Below are positions 14,793 through 23,579 of a stretch of DNA of 37,553 nt, piece by piece. Within the stretch, counting starts at the first letter, position 1. Each line of letters begins with the position of its first letter. The DNA comes from CAZNYN01 sp964577295 (GTDB lineage: Bacteria > Synergistota > Synergistia > Synergistales > Synergistaceae): contig CAZNYN010000017.1 in the NCBI GenBank assembly GCA_964577295.1, positions 1-37,553 on the forward strand. The letters are read 5' to 3'. The position numbers and the translations under genes are program-made. The notes beneath the pieces were generated by a model that saw nothing but the letters and a program-made list of their open reading frames with translations, ran no database searches and was not told where the DNA came from.

Positions 14793-17489
14793 ATGGGTTT
14801 TTTTAACGGAGTAATCAAAGCTCTGGGCTTTGACCCGAACGACAGAGCGATAGCTAAGTACGAAGAAAAAGCGGCAATAATAGATTCTTTTGAAGACAGC
14901 GTCAAAAAACTTACAGATGAGGAACTGGCCGATTCTGCGGTAATGTTCAAAGAACGCCTCGATAAAGGCGAGACATTGGATGACATAATGGCCGAAGTGT
15001 TCGCAAGGGTACGCGAAGTTTCCACAAGAAAAATGGGACTGCGCCACTTTAAAGAGCAGCTCATCGGCGGTATGGCTCTTCATGACGGGAAAATATCCGA
15101 AATGAAGACAGGAGAAGGAAAGACACTTGTCGCCACACTTGCCGTTGCTCTGAATGCAATAGCGGGAAACGGCGTCCACGTAATAACGGTAAACGATTAT
15201 TTGGCAAAGCGCGACGCGGAATGGATGTCCCCTGTATATAACGGAATGGGACTCTCCGTCGGTGTTATATCTCCCTTCATGAGCCAGGAGGACAGAGCGG
15301 AAGCCTACCTTAAAGACATCACCTACGGGACAAACAGCGAATTCGGCTTTGACTATCTGCGCGACAATATGGCGATACAGAAAGAACAGCAGGTTCAGCG
15401 CGGCCATTTCTACTGCATAGTCGACGAAGTTGACTCCATACTCATAGACGAAGCCAGAACGCCTCTTATAATATCGGGTCCTTCGGAAGACGACACAGAA
15501 CCGTACCGCATAGCAGACAGCGTTGCAAGAGAACTCGTCCGCGGAACGGATTTTGAAGTCGAAGAAAAGGACAGAAACCTTGCTTTGACGGAAGCGGGAA
15601 TTGCGAAGGCAGAACGCCTTATGAAACTGCCGAACCTCTTCACGGACTTTGCAAACTCGTCTCTTTCACACAAAATAGTACAGTCACTAAAGGCTCACCA
15701 CCTCTTCCAGCGCGACGTACACTATGTCGTAAAAGACGGAGAAATAGTCATAGTAGACGAATTTACGGGACGTCTCATGTTCGGCCGCCGCTACTCGGAC
15801 GGACTTCATCAGGCCATAGAGGCGAAAGAGCGAGTAAAGGTCGGACGCGAAAACCAGACACTTGCCACAATCACGCTCCAGAACTACTTCCGTCTCTATA
15901 AAAAACTTGCCGGTATGACGGGAACGGCACTCACGGAAGCTGAAGAATTCAAAGAAATATACGGTCTTGAAGTTATCGTCGTTCCGACTCACAGACCTAT
16001 GGTCAGAATCGACAACGCGGATGCGATATACAAAACCATAGTAGAAAAATACAGTGCCGCGGCGGATGAAGTGGCGGAATTTCATGCAAAGGGACAGCCA
16101 GTGCTTCTCGGAACCACATCGATAGAGCACTCCGAACATGTAAGCCGCCTGCTCAAAGCGCGCAAGATACCGCACAATGTGCTGAACGCCAAGGTTCACG
16201 ACAAAGAAGCCTCCATAATAGCTCAGGCGGGACGCCTCGGAGCTGTCACAGTAGCCACAAACATGGCGGGACGCGGAACTGACATAGTGCTCGGAGGAAA
16301 TGCGGAATTCCTCGCCAAGGAAGAGATGTTCAAAAAAGGCATCGACCCGAAGACCGACCCAGCCGCCTATGAAGAAGTCCTTGCAGAATTCAAAGCAGTG
16401 TGCTCCGACGAGCACGACAAAGTAATAGCCGCGGGCGGACTGCGCATAATAGGAACGGAACGCCACGAGTCACGCCGCATAGACAACCAGCTCAGAGGCC
16501 GCTCGGGAAGACAGGGTGACCCCGGAGAGAGCCGCTTCTACATAGCTTTGGAAGACGACCTCATCAGACTCTTCGGCGGGGACAGAGTACAGGGTATAAT
16601 GGAAAAGCTCGGAATGGAAGAGGGCGAATGTATAGAGCATCCTCTGCTCTCCAAAGCTATCGAAAATGCACAGAAAAAAGTCGAAGAGATGCACTTTGAC
16701 ATAAGAAAACAGCTCCTGTCATACGACAACGTCATGAACCAGCAGCGCGAGGCTGTCTACAGGGAGCGCGGCGAAATATTGAGCGATCCCGATATACAGG
16801 GACGCACACTCGGTGTTATAGAGGACACGGCAAAGGCACAGCTTGAAAAAATATTTGCGGACAAAGATGCGGAAGATAACGACCTCCAGTCCGTTTGCGT
16901 CAAGCTGAATGCGCTCTTCTGGCCGGGCATATCACGCCACATAGAAAAAGTCCAGTCCGAGCAGGAGCTTGAGGAGGCCGCGCCGAATCTGCTTGCTGAG
17001 ATACGCACTCGCTTCGAGCAGAAGGCGCAGGACTTGGGCCCGGAAATATCATCCCAGATATTCAGATACATATTCCTCGAAGTTTTGGACACGGGCTGGA
17101 AAGAGCATCTGCTCGCCATGGACGAGCTGCGCCGCGGCATAGGGCTGCGCGCCATAGGACAGAAAGATCCTCTTATAGAGTACCAGTTCGAGTCATTCAA
17201 CCTCTTCCAGGAGACGCTTCTCCAAATAAGAGAGGGTATAACCGAGTTTGCCCTGAGAGTATCCGTAGTCACTCAGGAACAGCATGACAACAGGAAAAAA
17301 TGGGTAGAGAGCCACGATGAGTTCACCGTTCCCGAGCAGCGCACCGCGGGAGACAATGATATGGAAAATCCGGGGCTCATGGCAACCGCACAGAAGACAC
17401 AGCCTATTATCAATGCCGCAAAAGTAGGACGCAATGATCCATGTCCATGCGGAAGCGGGAAAAAATACAAGCAGTGCTGCGGAAAGTAG
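14793..17489 (+). CDS. secA: Preprotein translocase ATPase SecA
   Basis: The motor that drives unfolded preproteins through SecYEG (898 aa, full length). Visible parts are Walker A in MKTGEGKTLVATLAVAL (~104), TNSEFGFDYLRDNM, the DEAD-type VDEVDSILIDEARTPLIISG (~210), the preprotein cross-linking region, the second helicase lobe (TNMAGRGTDIVLGGN, GRSGRQGDPGESRFY) and the helical scaffold. The C-terminal zinc tail CPCGSGKKYKQCCGK binds SecB or lipids in other species. The start is ATG 14793, eight bases behind AAGGTGG; a GTG at 14781 overlaps that site and is rejected. The next gene, itself for an exported protein, starts 8 bases after the stop. Confidence 0.97.
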   Translation: MGFFNGVIKALGFDPNDRAIAKYEEKAAIIDSFEDSVKKLTDEELADSAVMFKERLDKGETLDDIMAEVFARVREVSTRKMGLRHFKEQLIGGMALHDGKISEMKTGEGKTLVATLAVALNAIAGNGVHVITVNDYLAKRDAEWMSPVYNGMGLSVGVISPFMSQEDRAEAYLKDITYGTNSEFGFDYLRDNMAIQKEQQVQRGHFYCIVDEVDSILIDEARTPLIISGPSEDDTEPYRIADSVARELVRGTDFEVEEKDRNLALTEAGIAKAERLMKLPNLFTDFANSSLSHKIVQSLKAHHLFQRDVHYVVKDGEIVIVDEFTGRLMFGRRYSDGLHQAIEAKERVKVGRENQTLATITLQNYFRLYKKLAGMTGTALTEAEEFKEIYGLEVIVVPTHRPMVRIDNADAIYKTIVEKYSAAADEVAEFHAKGQPVLLGTTSIEHSEHVSRLLKARKIPHNVLNAKVHDKEASIIAQAGRLGAVTVATNMAGRGTDIVLGGNAEFLAKEEMFKKGIDPKTDPAAYEEVLAEFKAVCSDEHDKVIAAGGLRIIGTERHESRRIDNQLRGRSGRQGDPGESRFYIALEDDLIRLFGGDRVQGIMEKLGMEEGECIEHPLLSKAIENAQKKVEEMHFDIRKQLLSYDNVMNQQREAVYRERGEILSDPDIQGRTLGVIEDTAKAQLEKIFADKDAEDNDLQSVCVKLNALFWPGISRHIEKVQSEQELEEAAPNLLAEIRTRFEQKAQDLGPEISSQIFRYIFLEVLDTGWKEHLLAMDELRRGIGLRAIGQKDPLIEYQFESFNLFQETLLQIREGITEFALRVSVVTQEQHDNRKKWVESHDEFTVPEQRTAGDNDMENPGLMATAQKTQPIINAAKVGRNDPCPCGSGKKYKQCCGK

Positions 17490-17497
17490 TGATTTTT

Positions 17498-19327
17498 ATG
17501 AAGGAGCATAAAGGCAAGTTACGGACTGCGCTCTGCACGGCGCTTCTGGCTCTTGTTATCGCAGCCGCACCTTCTTTTGCATGGGATACGAGAGAAGAGC
17601 TGCGGAGACTTAACAAAGAAGTTCCCTCCATGGACGGATTCGCACAGGCTCATGCATTGATATGGCTGAAAGACAGCGAATTTAAAATGCTCAACGACGG
17701 AACAATGGAGACAACAAAAAGAACAATAATCATGATGGGGGAAAATATCCCCGATGATTGGAAAAATATGATAATTCCCATTCCAGAAGAGGGAAAAACG
17801 GAAATCATCGACGCATCGTGGTATAACCCCATGACCACGATGAAAGAAGGCTCTCTCGAAGTTTCAAAAGAGACCTTAAAGGGCGGAGCAGAGGCGAATA
17901 TAATAAAAACGCCTGATTCGGCCGTTGGACGCGCCGTGGTGCTTATCGTAAGGGAAACTCACCCAAAGAGATACGGCATAGACGCGGCGATACCCATGGC
18001 ATCACACTATCCCGTATGGGAGCAGAACGTAACGGCCGAAGTCCCGGAAGGACTTGAGCTGTACCGCTATGAGCGTGACGTAAAAGAACCCGCTGTGACA
18101 AAAGAACTTGGGCTCAAAAGGTACAAGTGGACTGTTATGAACCAGGAACCGTGGAACGGCGAGGGCTTTGTCGTATACAAGAGGCCCGAGCTCGCCTTCA
18201 GTACCAAGAAGGGCGTCGTTCAGAACCTAAAAGAGATGCAGAATCTGGAAAAAAGTATACCGTCACTCCCCATCCCCTCTGTGGCGGCAAAGGGAGACAA
18301 ACTTACAAGAGGTCTGAGGCTCATGCAGTGGATTGCCGAGCCGTCGCGCCTGCTTACGGGATACCCCGAAAACTGGGTGCGCCCTTCGGTTCAGATACCG
18401 GAAGAAGGCCCTTGGACTCCGTGGGAACAGACATTGCTGCTTAACCGCTGGCTTGCAAAGCTGGGGTGGGAATCATCCGTGTGGTGGCAGTCCGTAACGG
18501 AGCTTGACGAGGATAGCCCCGCGGCACTTTCTCTGTGGGCGGCTCCCGTTCTGGAAGCAAATTCCGGAAAAGGCAAGGAAGTCCTCTATCAGGCGGGGCA
18601 GATGTCAGATTTCGGCGTCACAGCGCCCGCAATAATAGGTTCCATGATATACAAACTCAACGGCGATAAATTTGTCAAGAAGAGCGTGAAGCCCGGAAGC
18701 CCTTCGGATCACAAGCTCTCATCCCTCTGGATTATGGATCTTGACGACAACGGAACAGCAAGGGGAACGCTCCAGCTTAATGTGACGGGAGGCTGGACCT
18801 CTCTCTTCTTCGGAGGAAAAAATCCGCAGAAGACGGGACTCGAATCCCTTATAAGGTCAAGGATAAATTTTGCCCTTCCGGGAATGAGGCTGACTCCTAC
18901 ATCCGTCGAACCCACAAAGACGGGATACAAAATTGCATTCGATGTGGTGTGTGTCCCCGGAATAGTCCAATCAGGAAATCTTCTGCTGCGTCTGCCCGGA
19001 GGCATCCCCGCACGAGTGGGTGAGATGATAGGCAAAAATTCCGACTATACTTTCCGATTCCCTTTCACCATAGATCAAAAAGTCAGGATAAACATGCCTA
19101 AGGGATATAAAGTCGTACAGCTGCCCCCAGTCAAAAAAATCGGCGAAGGCTCAAAGGCGGTTCTGAAGGAATCCATAACGCACTGGCCGAAGAAGGCCCA
19201 GCTTCTTGCAGACAGCATGTGGATAGTAAAGAGTGTCACGGTTGACAAAGATTTGGCCGGAATACTGAAGGAAGAGCTTGCTTCTTCACTCAGGTGGCCT
19301 GTCCTTGACATACCGTTCAGAAAGTAA
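17498..19327 (+). CDS. Secreted DUF3857/transglutaminase-like protein
   Basis: A 609-aa protein with a Sec signal peptide: basic start MKEHKGKLR, a hydrophobic core of about 16 residues, and likely cleavage after PSFA. The N-terminal half (DGTMETTKRTIIMMG, then GIDAAIPMASHYPVWEQNV) looks like DUF3857. The middle (LLNRWLAKLGWESSVWWQSV) has the rhythm of a transglutaminase-like core. In active members a cysteine begins this helix; here none is present, and the only cysteines in the gene are one in the signal peptide and one late (VCVPG). It is therefore probably a non-catalytic, periplasmic or cell-surface protein. It shares an operon with secA and argS. Start ATG 17498 is preferred; GTG 17489 overlaps the secA stop. 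Confidence 0.7.
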   Translation: MKEHKGKLRTALCTALLALVIAAAPSFAWDTREELRRLNKEVPSMDGFAQAHALIWLKDSEFKMLNDGTMETTKRTIIMMGENIPDDWKNMIIPIPEEGKTEIIDASWYNPMTTMKEGSLEVSKETLKGGAEANIIKTPDSAVGRAVVLIVRETHPKRYGIDAAIPMASHYPVWEQNVTAEVPEGLELYRYERDVKEPAVTKELGLKRYKWTVMNQEPWNGEGFVVYKRPELAFSTKKGVVQNLKEMQNLEKSIPSLPIPSVAAKGDKLTRGLRLMQWIAEPSRLLTGYPENWVRPSVQIPEEGPWTPWEQTLLLNRWLAKLGWESSVWWQSVTELDEDSPAALSLWAAPVLEANSGKGKEVLYQAGQMSDFGVTAPAIIGSMIYKLNGDKFVKKSVKPGSPSDHKLSSLWIMDLDDNGTARGTLQLNVTGGWTSLFFGGKNPQKTGLESLIRSRINFALPGMRLTPTSVEPTKTGYKIAFDVVCVPGIVQSGNLLLRLPGGIPARVGEMIGKNSDYTFRFPFTIDQKVRINMPKGYKVVQLPPVKKIGEGSKAVLKESITHWPKKAQLLADSMWIVKSVTVDKDLAGILKEELASSLRWPVLDIPFRK

Positions 19328-19362
19328 AAGTTTTAGATTTTTATAAAGGGAGTGTTATCGCT

Positions 19363-21039
19363 TTGCAGAACATCACAGAGGAACTAAAACTGGCGCTTGA
19401 CAGTGCCGTGCGTCATGTAGCGGAAGAGCGCGGACAGACTCTTCCCGAAGATTTTGAAGTGCGCCTTGAGCGTCCGAGACAGGCGGGACACGGTGACTGG
19501 GCTTCAAACATAGCCATGCAGCTTGCCAAACCCTTCGGAACAAACCCCAGAGAGTTGGCAACGGCCATAATAACAGCCATACCCAAGGGAGATATCGTTG
19601 AAAAAACCGAAGTAGCGGGACCGGGCTTTATGAACTTTACTCTTACGTCAAACTGGATAACGGAAGCCGTCAAGAGCGCCATAGAAAAGAAAGAGAACTA
19701 CGGGCGCGTAGATGACGGCAAAAAACGCAGGGTTCAGATTGAATTTGTCAGCGCCAACCCCACAGGGCCTCTCCACATGGGACACGGACGCGGAGCTGCT
19801 GTCGGTGATATCACAGCATCCATACTGGACTTTGCCGGCTGGGATGTCGAGCGCGAATACTACATCAACGACGCGGGACTTCAGATGGAACTGCTCGGAA
19901 AATCCGCTCAGGCACGCTACTTTGAGGCTATAGGCCGCGGAGACGAAGCTCCCATGCCCGAAGACGGCTACCACGGCGAATACATGACGGACATAGCCGC
20001 AATGTATGTGGAAAAGTACGGAAATTCCCTTGCCGACAAGCCCCTTGAGGAGACACAGGAATTCTTCTCAATCGAGACAGGCAAAATCGTAATAGGAATG
20101 ATAAAGAAAGACCTCGAAGATTTCGGTGTCAAGTTTGACGTATGGTTCTCGGAAAAGTCACTCTACGACGACGGACTTGTCGAGCCTGCCATGGAAGCTC
20201 TCAAAAAGCGCGACTACGCTTATGAGCAGGAAGGCGCTCTCTGGTTCCGCTCCACCATGTTCGGAGATGATAAGGACAGAGTCCTTATCCGCACAAACGG
20301 AGTGCCTACATACTTCACATCCGACGTTGCGTATCTCAAAAACAAATATGACAGAAATTTTGAAAAGCTCATCTACGTGTGGGGAGCAGACCACCACGGA
20401 TATGTTCCGCGTCTTAAGTCCGTAAACAAAGCTTTCGGATACAAAGATGATGCTATTGACGTTCTGCTTATACAGATGGTCAACCTCCTTCGCGACGGCA
20501 AGCCCGTTCAGATGTCGAAGCGCGCGGGAACAATCATCACTTTAAGAGAGATAATGGACGAAGTCGGAGTGGATGCAACGCGCTTCTTCTTTGTCATCCG
20601 CCGCTGCGACAGCACAGTGGACTTCGACCTCGAGCTTGCCAAAAAGGCAACCTCCGAAAATCCCGTATTCTACGTGCAGTACGCACATGCGCGTATATGC
20701 AGCATATGCCGCGAGCTTGAAGAGCGCGGAGTGAAAATGCCTTCGATGGAAGAGTTTGACGTGTCGCTTTTGACAGACCCCACGGAACACAACCTCGTCA
20801 AAGTCATCTCGAAGATGCCCGAGGAAGTTTCCAAGTCAGCCGCCGAACTTGCGCCGCACCGTATGGCCTACTATGCCACGGAACTTGCAGAGGCTTTCCA
20901 CGCATTCTACAACAGCCAGAGAATCTTAGGCATAGAAGAGCCTCTGATGAAGTCGCGCATACTCCTTATGGAAGCTGCCAGAATAGCCCTTAAAAACACA
21001 TTGACGCTTCTCGGAGTCTCTGCGCCCGAGAAAATGTAA
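19363..21039 (+). CDS. argS: Arginyl-tRNA synthetase
   Basis: A class I synthetase (558 aa) that charges tRNA-Arg and, unlike most, needs the tRNA to activate arginine. The N-terminal Arg-tRNA-specific domain (about 1-110) precedes the HIGH motif in PTGPLHMGHGRGA (~131) and MSKRAGT (the KMSKS equivalent). A DALR-type anticodon domain ends the protein. Start TTG at 19363 lies ten bases behind AGGGAG. The gene follows the DUF3857 protein by 35 bases and has no terminator on either side, so it belongs to the secA transcript unless a promoter was missed. Confidence 0.97.
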   Translation: MQNITEELKLALDSAVRHVAEERGQTLPEDFEVRLERPRQAGHGDWASNIAMQLAKPFGTNPRELATAIITAIPKGDIVEKTEVAGPGFMNFTLTSNWITEAVKSAIEKKENYGRVDDGKKRRVQIEFVSANPTGPLHMGHGRGAAVGDITASILDFAGWDVEREYYINDAGLQMELLGKSAQARYFEAIGRGDEAPMPEDGYHGEYMTDIAAMYVEKYGNSLADKPLEETQEFFSIETGKIVIGMIKKDLEDFGVKFDVWFSEKSLYDDGLVEPAMEALKKRDYAYEQEGALWFRSTMFGDDKDRVLIRTNGVPTYFTSDVAYLKNKYDRNFEKLIYVWGADHHGYVPRLKSVNKAFGYKDDAIDVLLIQMVNLLRDGKPVQMSKRAGTIITLREIMDEVGVDATRFFFVIRRCDSTVDFDLELAKKATSENPVFYVQYAHARICSICRELEERGVKMPSMEEFDVSLLTDPTEHNLVKVISKMPEEVSKSAAELAPHRMAYYATELAEAFHAFYNSQRILGIEEPLMKSRILLMEAARIALKNTLTLLGVSAPEKM

Positions 21040-21061
21040 ATTTGAACCGGAGCTGCAATAA

Positions 21062-21361
21062 ATGAACGCGCCTAGGCTGCGCTGGGTAGTATATATGGCG
21101 GCGGTAACTTTTTTGACAGCGGTGCTGCTGACCTCCTTCTTCAAAGAGTTTGAACGCATCGACAATCTCTCCTCCACCCTTGATGAGAGGATGGAGGAAC
21201 TCGTCGAAGAAGAACGCAAAACGCAGCAGCTCGAAAGAGACATAAATTATTACAGCACGCCGGAGGGAATGGCGCGGCTTGCGAGAGAGCAGTTCAACTT
21301 AGTTCTCTCGGGAGAGACGATATACAAAATAGAAATTACATCAAAAGACCCCTTGCACTAA
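21062..21361 (+). CDS. Septum formation initiator, FtsB/DivIC family
   Basis: A bitopic membrane protein of 99 aa: a short cytoplasmic N-terminus, one helix (about residues 9-25), a coiled coil (about 30-65) and the family's closing pattern YYSTPEGMARLAREQFNLVLSGETIYKI. In FtsB/DivIC proteins the coiled coil pairs with FtsL and helps activate septal peptidoglycan synthesis. Start ATG 21062 follows a GGAG at 21048. The stop codon lies directly beside the -35 box of the rpsF promoter. Confidence 0.88.
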   Translation: MNAPRLRWVVYMAAVTFLTAVLLTSFFKEFERIDNLSSTLDERMEELVEEERKTQQLERDINYYSTPEGMARLAREQFNLVLSGETIYKIEITSKDPLH

Positions 21362-21381
21362 AATGTGTGTAAGGTTATAAT
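21353..21381 (+). promoter_or_regulatory. Promoter for rpsF-ssb-rpsR
   Basis: TTGCAC (21353-21358) and TATAAT (21376-21381) are exactly 17 bases apart. The -35 box lies within the last codons of the FtsB/DivIC gene. Transcription would begin near 21388. Confidence 0.78.
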
Positions 21382-21399
21382 ATCTGACTGTATGTCCCT

Positions 21400-21421
21400 G
21401 TCTCTTCTTGAAGGAAGAGAC
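21400..21421 (+). promoter_or_regulatory. Hairpin in the rpsF leader
   Basis: A perfect 8-bp stem (21400-21407 with 21414-21421) has a 6-nt loop. Flanking CCCT (21396-21399) and AGGG (21432-21435) could extend it, touching the rpsF ribosome site. No T tract follows, so it is not a terminator. rpsF leaders in many bacteria bind the S6-S18 complex; the CCG bulge known for that motif was not seen here. Confidence 0.5.
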
Positions 21422-21449
21422 CAAAGTCCAAAGGGAGGAGGTGAAATAC

Positions 21450-21734
21450 GTGCGATCTTACGAAATGGTAGTTATACTTCAGGCAGATCTTGAAGACCAC
21501 AAAATGGTATCGGAAGAAATAGCCGAGATCGTGCGCGGTTTAGGAGCAGAGATAGAAAAGGTGGATCTCTGGGGCAAGAAGCGTTTTGCCTATCCTATCG
21601 ACAAACAGATCGAGGGCTTCTACGTTCTCTACACGTTCAAGCTCGACCCCGCGCAGGTTAAGGAAATGGAGCGTCTTCTCAGTCTCAGAACCCAGGTAAT
21701 ACGCCAGATGGTTGTAAACCTGGAAGAGAAATAA
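21450..21734 (+). CDS. rpsF: 30S ribosomal protein S6
   Basis: S6 (94 aa) binds 16S rRNA with S18 in the platform of the small subunit. The family pattern is plain: RSYEMVVILQADLED at the start, WGKKRFAYPIDKQIEGFYVLY in the centre, and LRTQVIRQMVVN near the end. The start is GTG 21450, eight bases behind AGGAGG (21436-21441). An upstream in-frame ATG at 21408 lies inside the leader hairpin, has no ribosome site and would add residues not found in S6, so it is rejected. Confidence 0.95.
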   Translation: MRSYEMVVILQADLEDHKMVSEEIAEIVRGLGAEIEKVDLWGKKRFAYPIDKQIEGFYVLYTFKLDPAQVKEMERLLSLRTQVIRQMVVNLEEK

Positions 21735-21738
21735 GCTT

Positions 21739-22284
21739 ATGTCTAAGGATTTCAACAAAGTCATAATCATGGGGCGTTTGGCCCGTGATCCCGATGTCAG
21801 GTTCACTCCGAACAAGCAGAAAGTCGCCCGTATATCGGTTGCGACGGGACGCCAGTGGAAGAACAAAATGACGGGAGAACTTCAGAGCCACACCGATTTT
21901 ATATCGGTTACGGCATGGAGCTTTCTTGCGGATCTCTGCGAAAAATACCTCAAAAAAGGACGTCAGGTTCTTGTAGAGGGACGTTTGAGCACACGCGATT
22001 ATGACGACGTAAAAACCGGACAGCATAGGTGGGTTACGGAAGTCGTTGCCGAAAACATCGTCCTCTTGGGCTCAGGCCGCAGAGAAGACGAGGGCTCATC
22101 GGAATACAGCCAGCGCCCCGCGGCGCCCCAGGGCGGATATAATCGCCCCGCACCTTCGGATGCAGTATCCGGAGGCGATATGGGGAGCCTGCGTGAAGAG
22201 GCCGGTTTTGAAGATGAGTTCCCTCTAGACTTTTCTGAGATGAACGGTCCTGACGGGCCGGGAGACGTTGAGATACCGTTTTAG
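21739..22284 (+). CDS. ssb: Single-stranded DNA-binding protein
   Basis: SSB (181 aa) coats single-stranded DNA as a tetramer and recruits repair and replication proteins. The OB fold occupies about residues 1-110 (NKVIIMGRLARDPDVRFTPN, then HTDFISVTAWSFLADLCEKY, KGRQVLVEGRL). A flexible linker with Gly, Pro, Arg and Gln follows. The acidic tail ends in DVEIPF, the partner-binding tip. Start ATG 21739 is 4 bases after the rpsF stop. Placement between rpsF and rpsR is widely conserved. Confidence 0.97.
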   Translation: MSKDFNKVIIMGRLARDPDVRFTPNKQKVARISVATGRQWKNKMTGELQSHTDFISVTAWSFLADLCEKYLKKGRQVLVEGRLSTRDYDDVKTGQHRWVTEVVAENIVLLGSGRREDEGSSEYSQRPAAPQGGYNRPAPSDAVSGGDMGSLREEAGFEDEFPLDFSEMNGPDGPGDVEIPF

Positions 22285-22303
22285 GAAGAGGTGGAAATCT
22301 TAA

Positions 22304-22543
22304 ATGGAAAATTCATTCAATCGCAAGCGTCGCAAGCGCAGGCCGAAGGTTTGTCATTTCTGCGTTGACAAGATTGCTCACGTAGACTACAAAGAAGTAG
22401 ATAAACTCAAGAAGTACATAACAGAACGCGGAAAGATAGTGCCGCGCCGTGTAACAGGCACATGCGCGAAGCACCAGCGCCAGATAACAAGAGCTATCAA
22501 GCGCGCAAGAATCATTGCTCTGCTTCCGTTCACATCAGATTAA
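22304..22543 (+). CDS. rpsR: 30S ribosomal protein S18
   Basis: S18 (79 aa), the partner of S6. Basic start NRKRRKRRPK, core VDYKEVDKLKKYITERGKIV, then PRRVTGTCAKHQRQITRAIK. It carries CHFC near residue 17 and CAKH near residue 54, which fits the zinc-binding form of S18. Start ATG lies behind GAAGAGGTGG. A strong terminator begins 26 bases after the stop. Confidence 0.97.
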   Translation: MENSFNRKRRKRRPKVCHFCVDKIAHVDYKEVDKLKKYITERGKIVPRRVTGTCAKHQRQITRAIKRARIIALLPFTSD

Positions 22544-22558
22544 ATTTTCTCTCATAAC

Positions 22559-22567
22559 TGCTATAAT
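22559..22567 (+). promoter_or_regulatory. Extended -10 promoter before the DUF2232 gene
   Basis: TGC directly before TATAAT (22562-22567) gives an extended -10 box; the -35 region is poor. Initiation would fall at about 22574, inside the left arm of the terminator that follows. Such transcripts would lack part of the stem and could read through into the next gene. Confidence 0.4.
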
Positions 22568-22569
22568 AG

Positions 22570-22601
22570 CGAGAGGGCCTGTACGGCTCTCTCGTTTTTT
22601 T
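22570..22601 (+). terminator. Intrinsic terminator after rpsR
   Basis: A 10-bp stem (22570-22579 with 22585-22594, one G-T pair) has the 5-nt loop TGTAC and is followed by seven T (22595-22601). It closes the rpsF-ssb-rpsR unit. Confidence 0.9.
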
Positions 22602-22625
22602 ATAACAGAGCGCGGAGGTCATAGT

Positions 22626-23579
22626 GTGAAAGCAAAAAAAATTTTTGAATGGATATCGTGGGTATTCCTCAGCGTTCTTATGTACGCGTTTGGCATGGGA
22701 TTCTTGTTTACTGCGCCTCTGACAATTCTGGTGGCGCCCTTCCCGTTCCTCATGCTGACAAGGCGCATCGGAGAAAGAGAAGCCTCTTTCGGTTCAGTCT
22801 TGGGCACTCTCTTCATCTACATAATTTCCGGCCCTGTTTCCGCAATAATGTACTCCCTTATTTTCGGTATAACGGGACTGCTCTTCGGTATATTGTCCCG
22901 AAGAATAAAGAACGGAACGGAATTTATCGCAGCCTGTGTATCCGCATCGGTTTTTGTGAAGATAATGTTAATGCTTATCTTTACAAAAGCGGCGGGTTTT
23001 AATCCCTTCATGCTTACGGGAGATGCCATATCGGAGATGGTCACGGGAATGGCTTCAAGCCTGAGTACCGCGGGACTTTCAGTCTCCAAATCAGCCATAA
23101 GCGACTATGCTTCAATAGTGAGCGAGGCGATATCCCTCTTGATGCCATCGATGCTGATACTATTCTCCTTCAGCGATACTATGTGCACATACGTAGCGGC
23201 TTCCTTGGCTCTCGGCAGACTGGGCTCCGAGCCTCTGCCGAAACTTCCGCCGTTCGGCACGTGGCGCTTCCCAAAAAACATATTCTGGGCCCTTATGGCG
23301 GCACTGATAACGGATTTAGCGACTAAAGCCATGCCGGACGCGAGAATATTCCTGGTGCTTTCCGCGAACCTCATGGAGGTATTGCGGACAGTATTTATGG
23401 TTCAGGGACTCTCCTTAATGTGGTATTTCATGTCAAAACACAACATAAATAAATTTCTCAAAGTTTTTCTGACCGTTTTTGCTGTCGTTTTTTCGCCGGT
23501 ATCGTACATTCTCTCTATGGTCGGAATCTTTGATATCTGGTACGATTTAAGAAAGCGTTTAAGGAGGAAGAAAAAGTGA
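22626..23579 (+). CDS. DUF2232 (YybS-like) membrane protein
   Basis: An inner-membrane protein of 317 aa with about eight hydrophobic helices and a very basic C-terminus (LRKRLRRKKK). It looks like the DUF2232/YybS family, whose function is unknown. In Bacillus, yybS lies just before gdpP-rplI-dnaC; here the gene directly precedes rplI and dnaB, which supports the family call. Start GTG 22626 is seven bases behind GGAGG; reading further upstream would run into rpsR. Its TGA overlaps the GTG of rplI by 4 bases. Confidence 0.75.
   Translation: MKAKKIFEWISWVFLSVLMYAFGMGFLFTAPLTILVAPFPFLMLTRRIGEREASFGSVLGTLFIYIISGPVSAIMYSLIFGITGLLFGILSRRIKNGTEFIAACVSASVFVKIMLMLIFTKAAGFNPFMLTGDAISEMVTGMASSLSTAGLSVSKSAISDYASIVSEAISLLMPSMLILFSFSDTMCTYVAASLALGRLGSEPLPKLPPFGTWRFPKNIFWALMAALITDLATKAMPDARIFLVLSANLMEVLRTVFMVQGLSLMWYFMSKHNINKFLKVFLTVFAVVFSPVSYILSMVGIFDIWYDLRKRLRRKKK

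Noticed and set aside
15687..16466. Long open frame on the minus strand (about 259 codons) opposite secA
   Set aside because: It lies wholly inside secA, has an odd composition rich in Tyr, Phe, Cys and His, and shows no motif or ribosome site; it is a shadow of secA codon usage. The same holds for minus-strand frames opposite gspE (34560-35306), gspF (36174-37049) and mutS2 (11152-11847).
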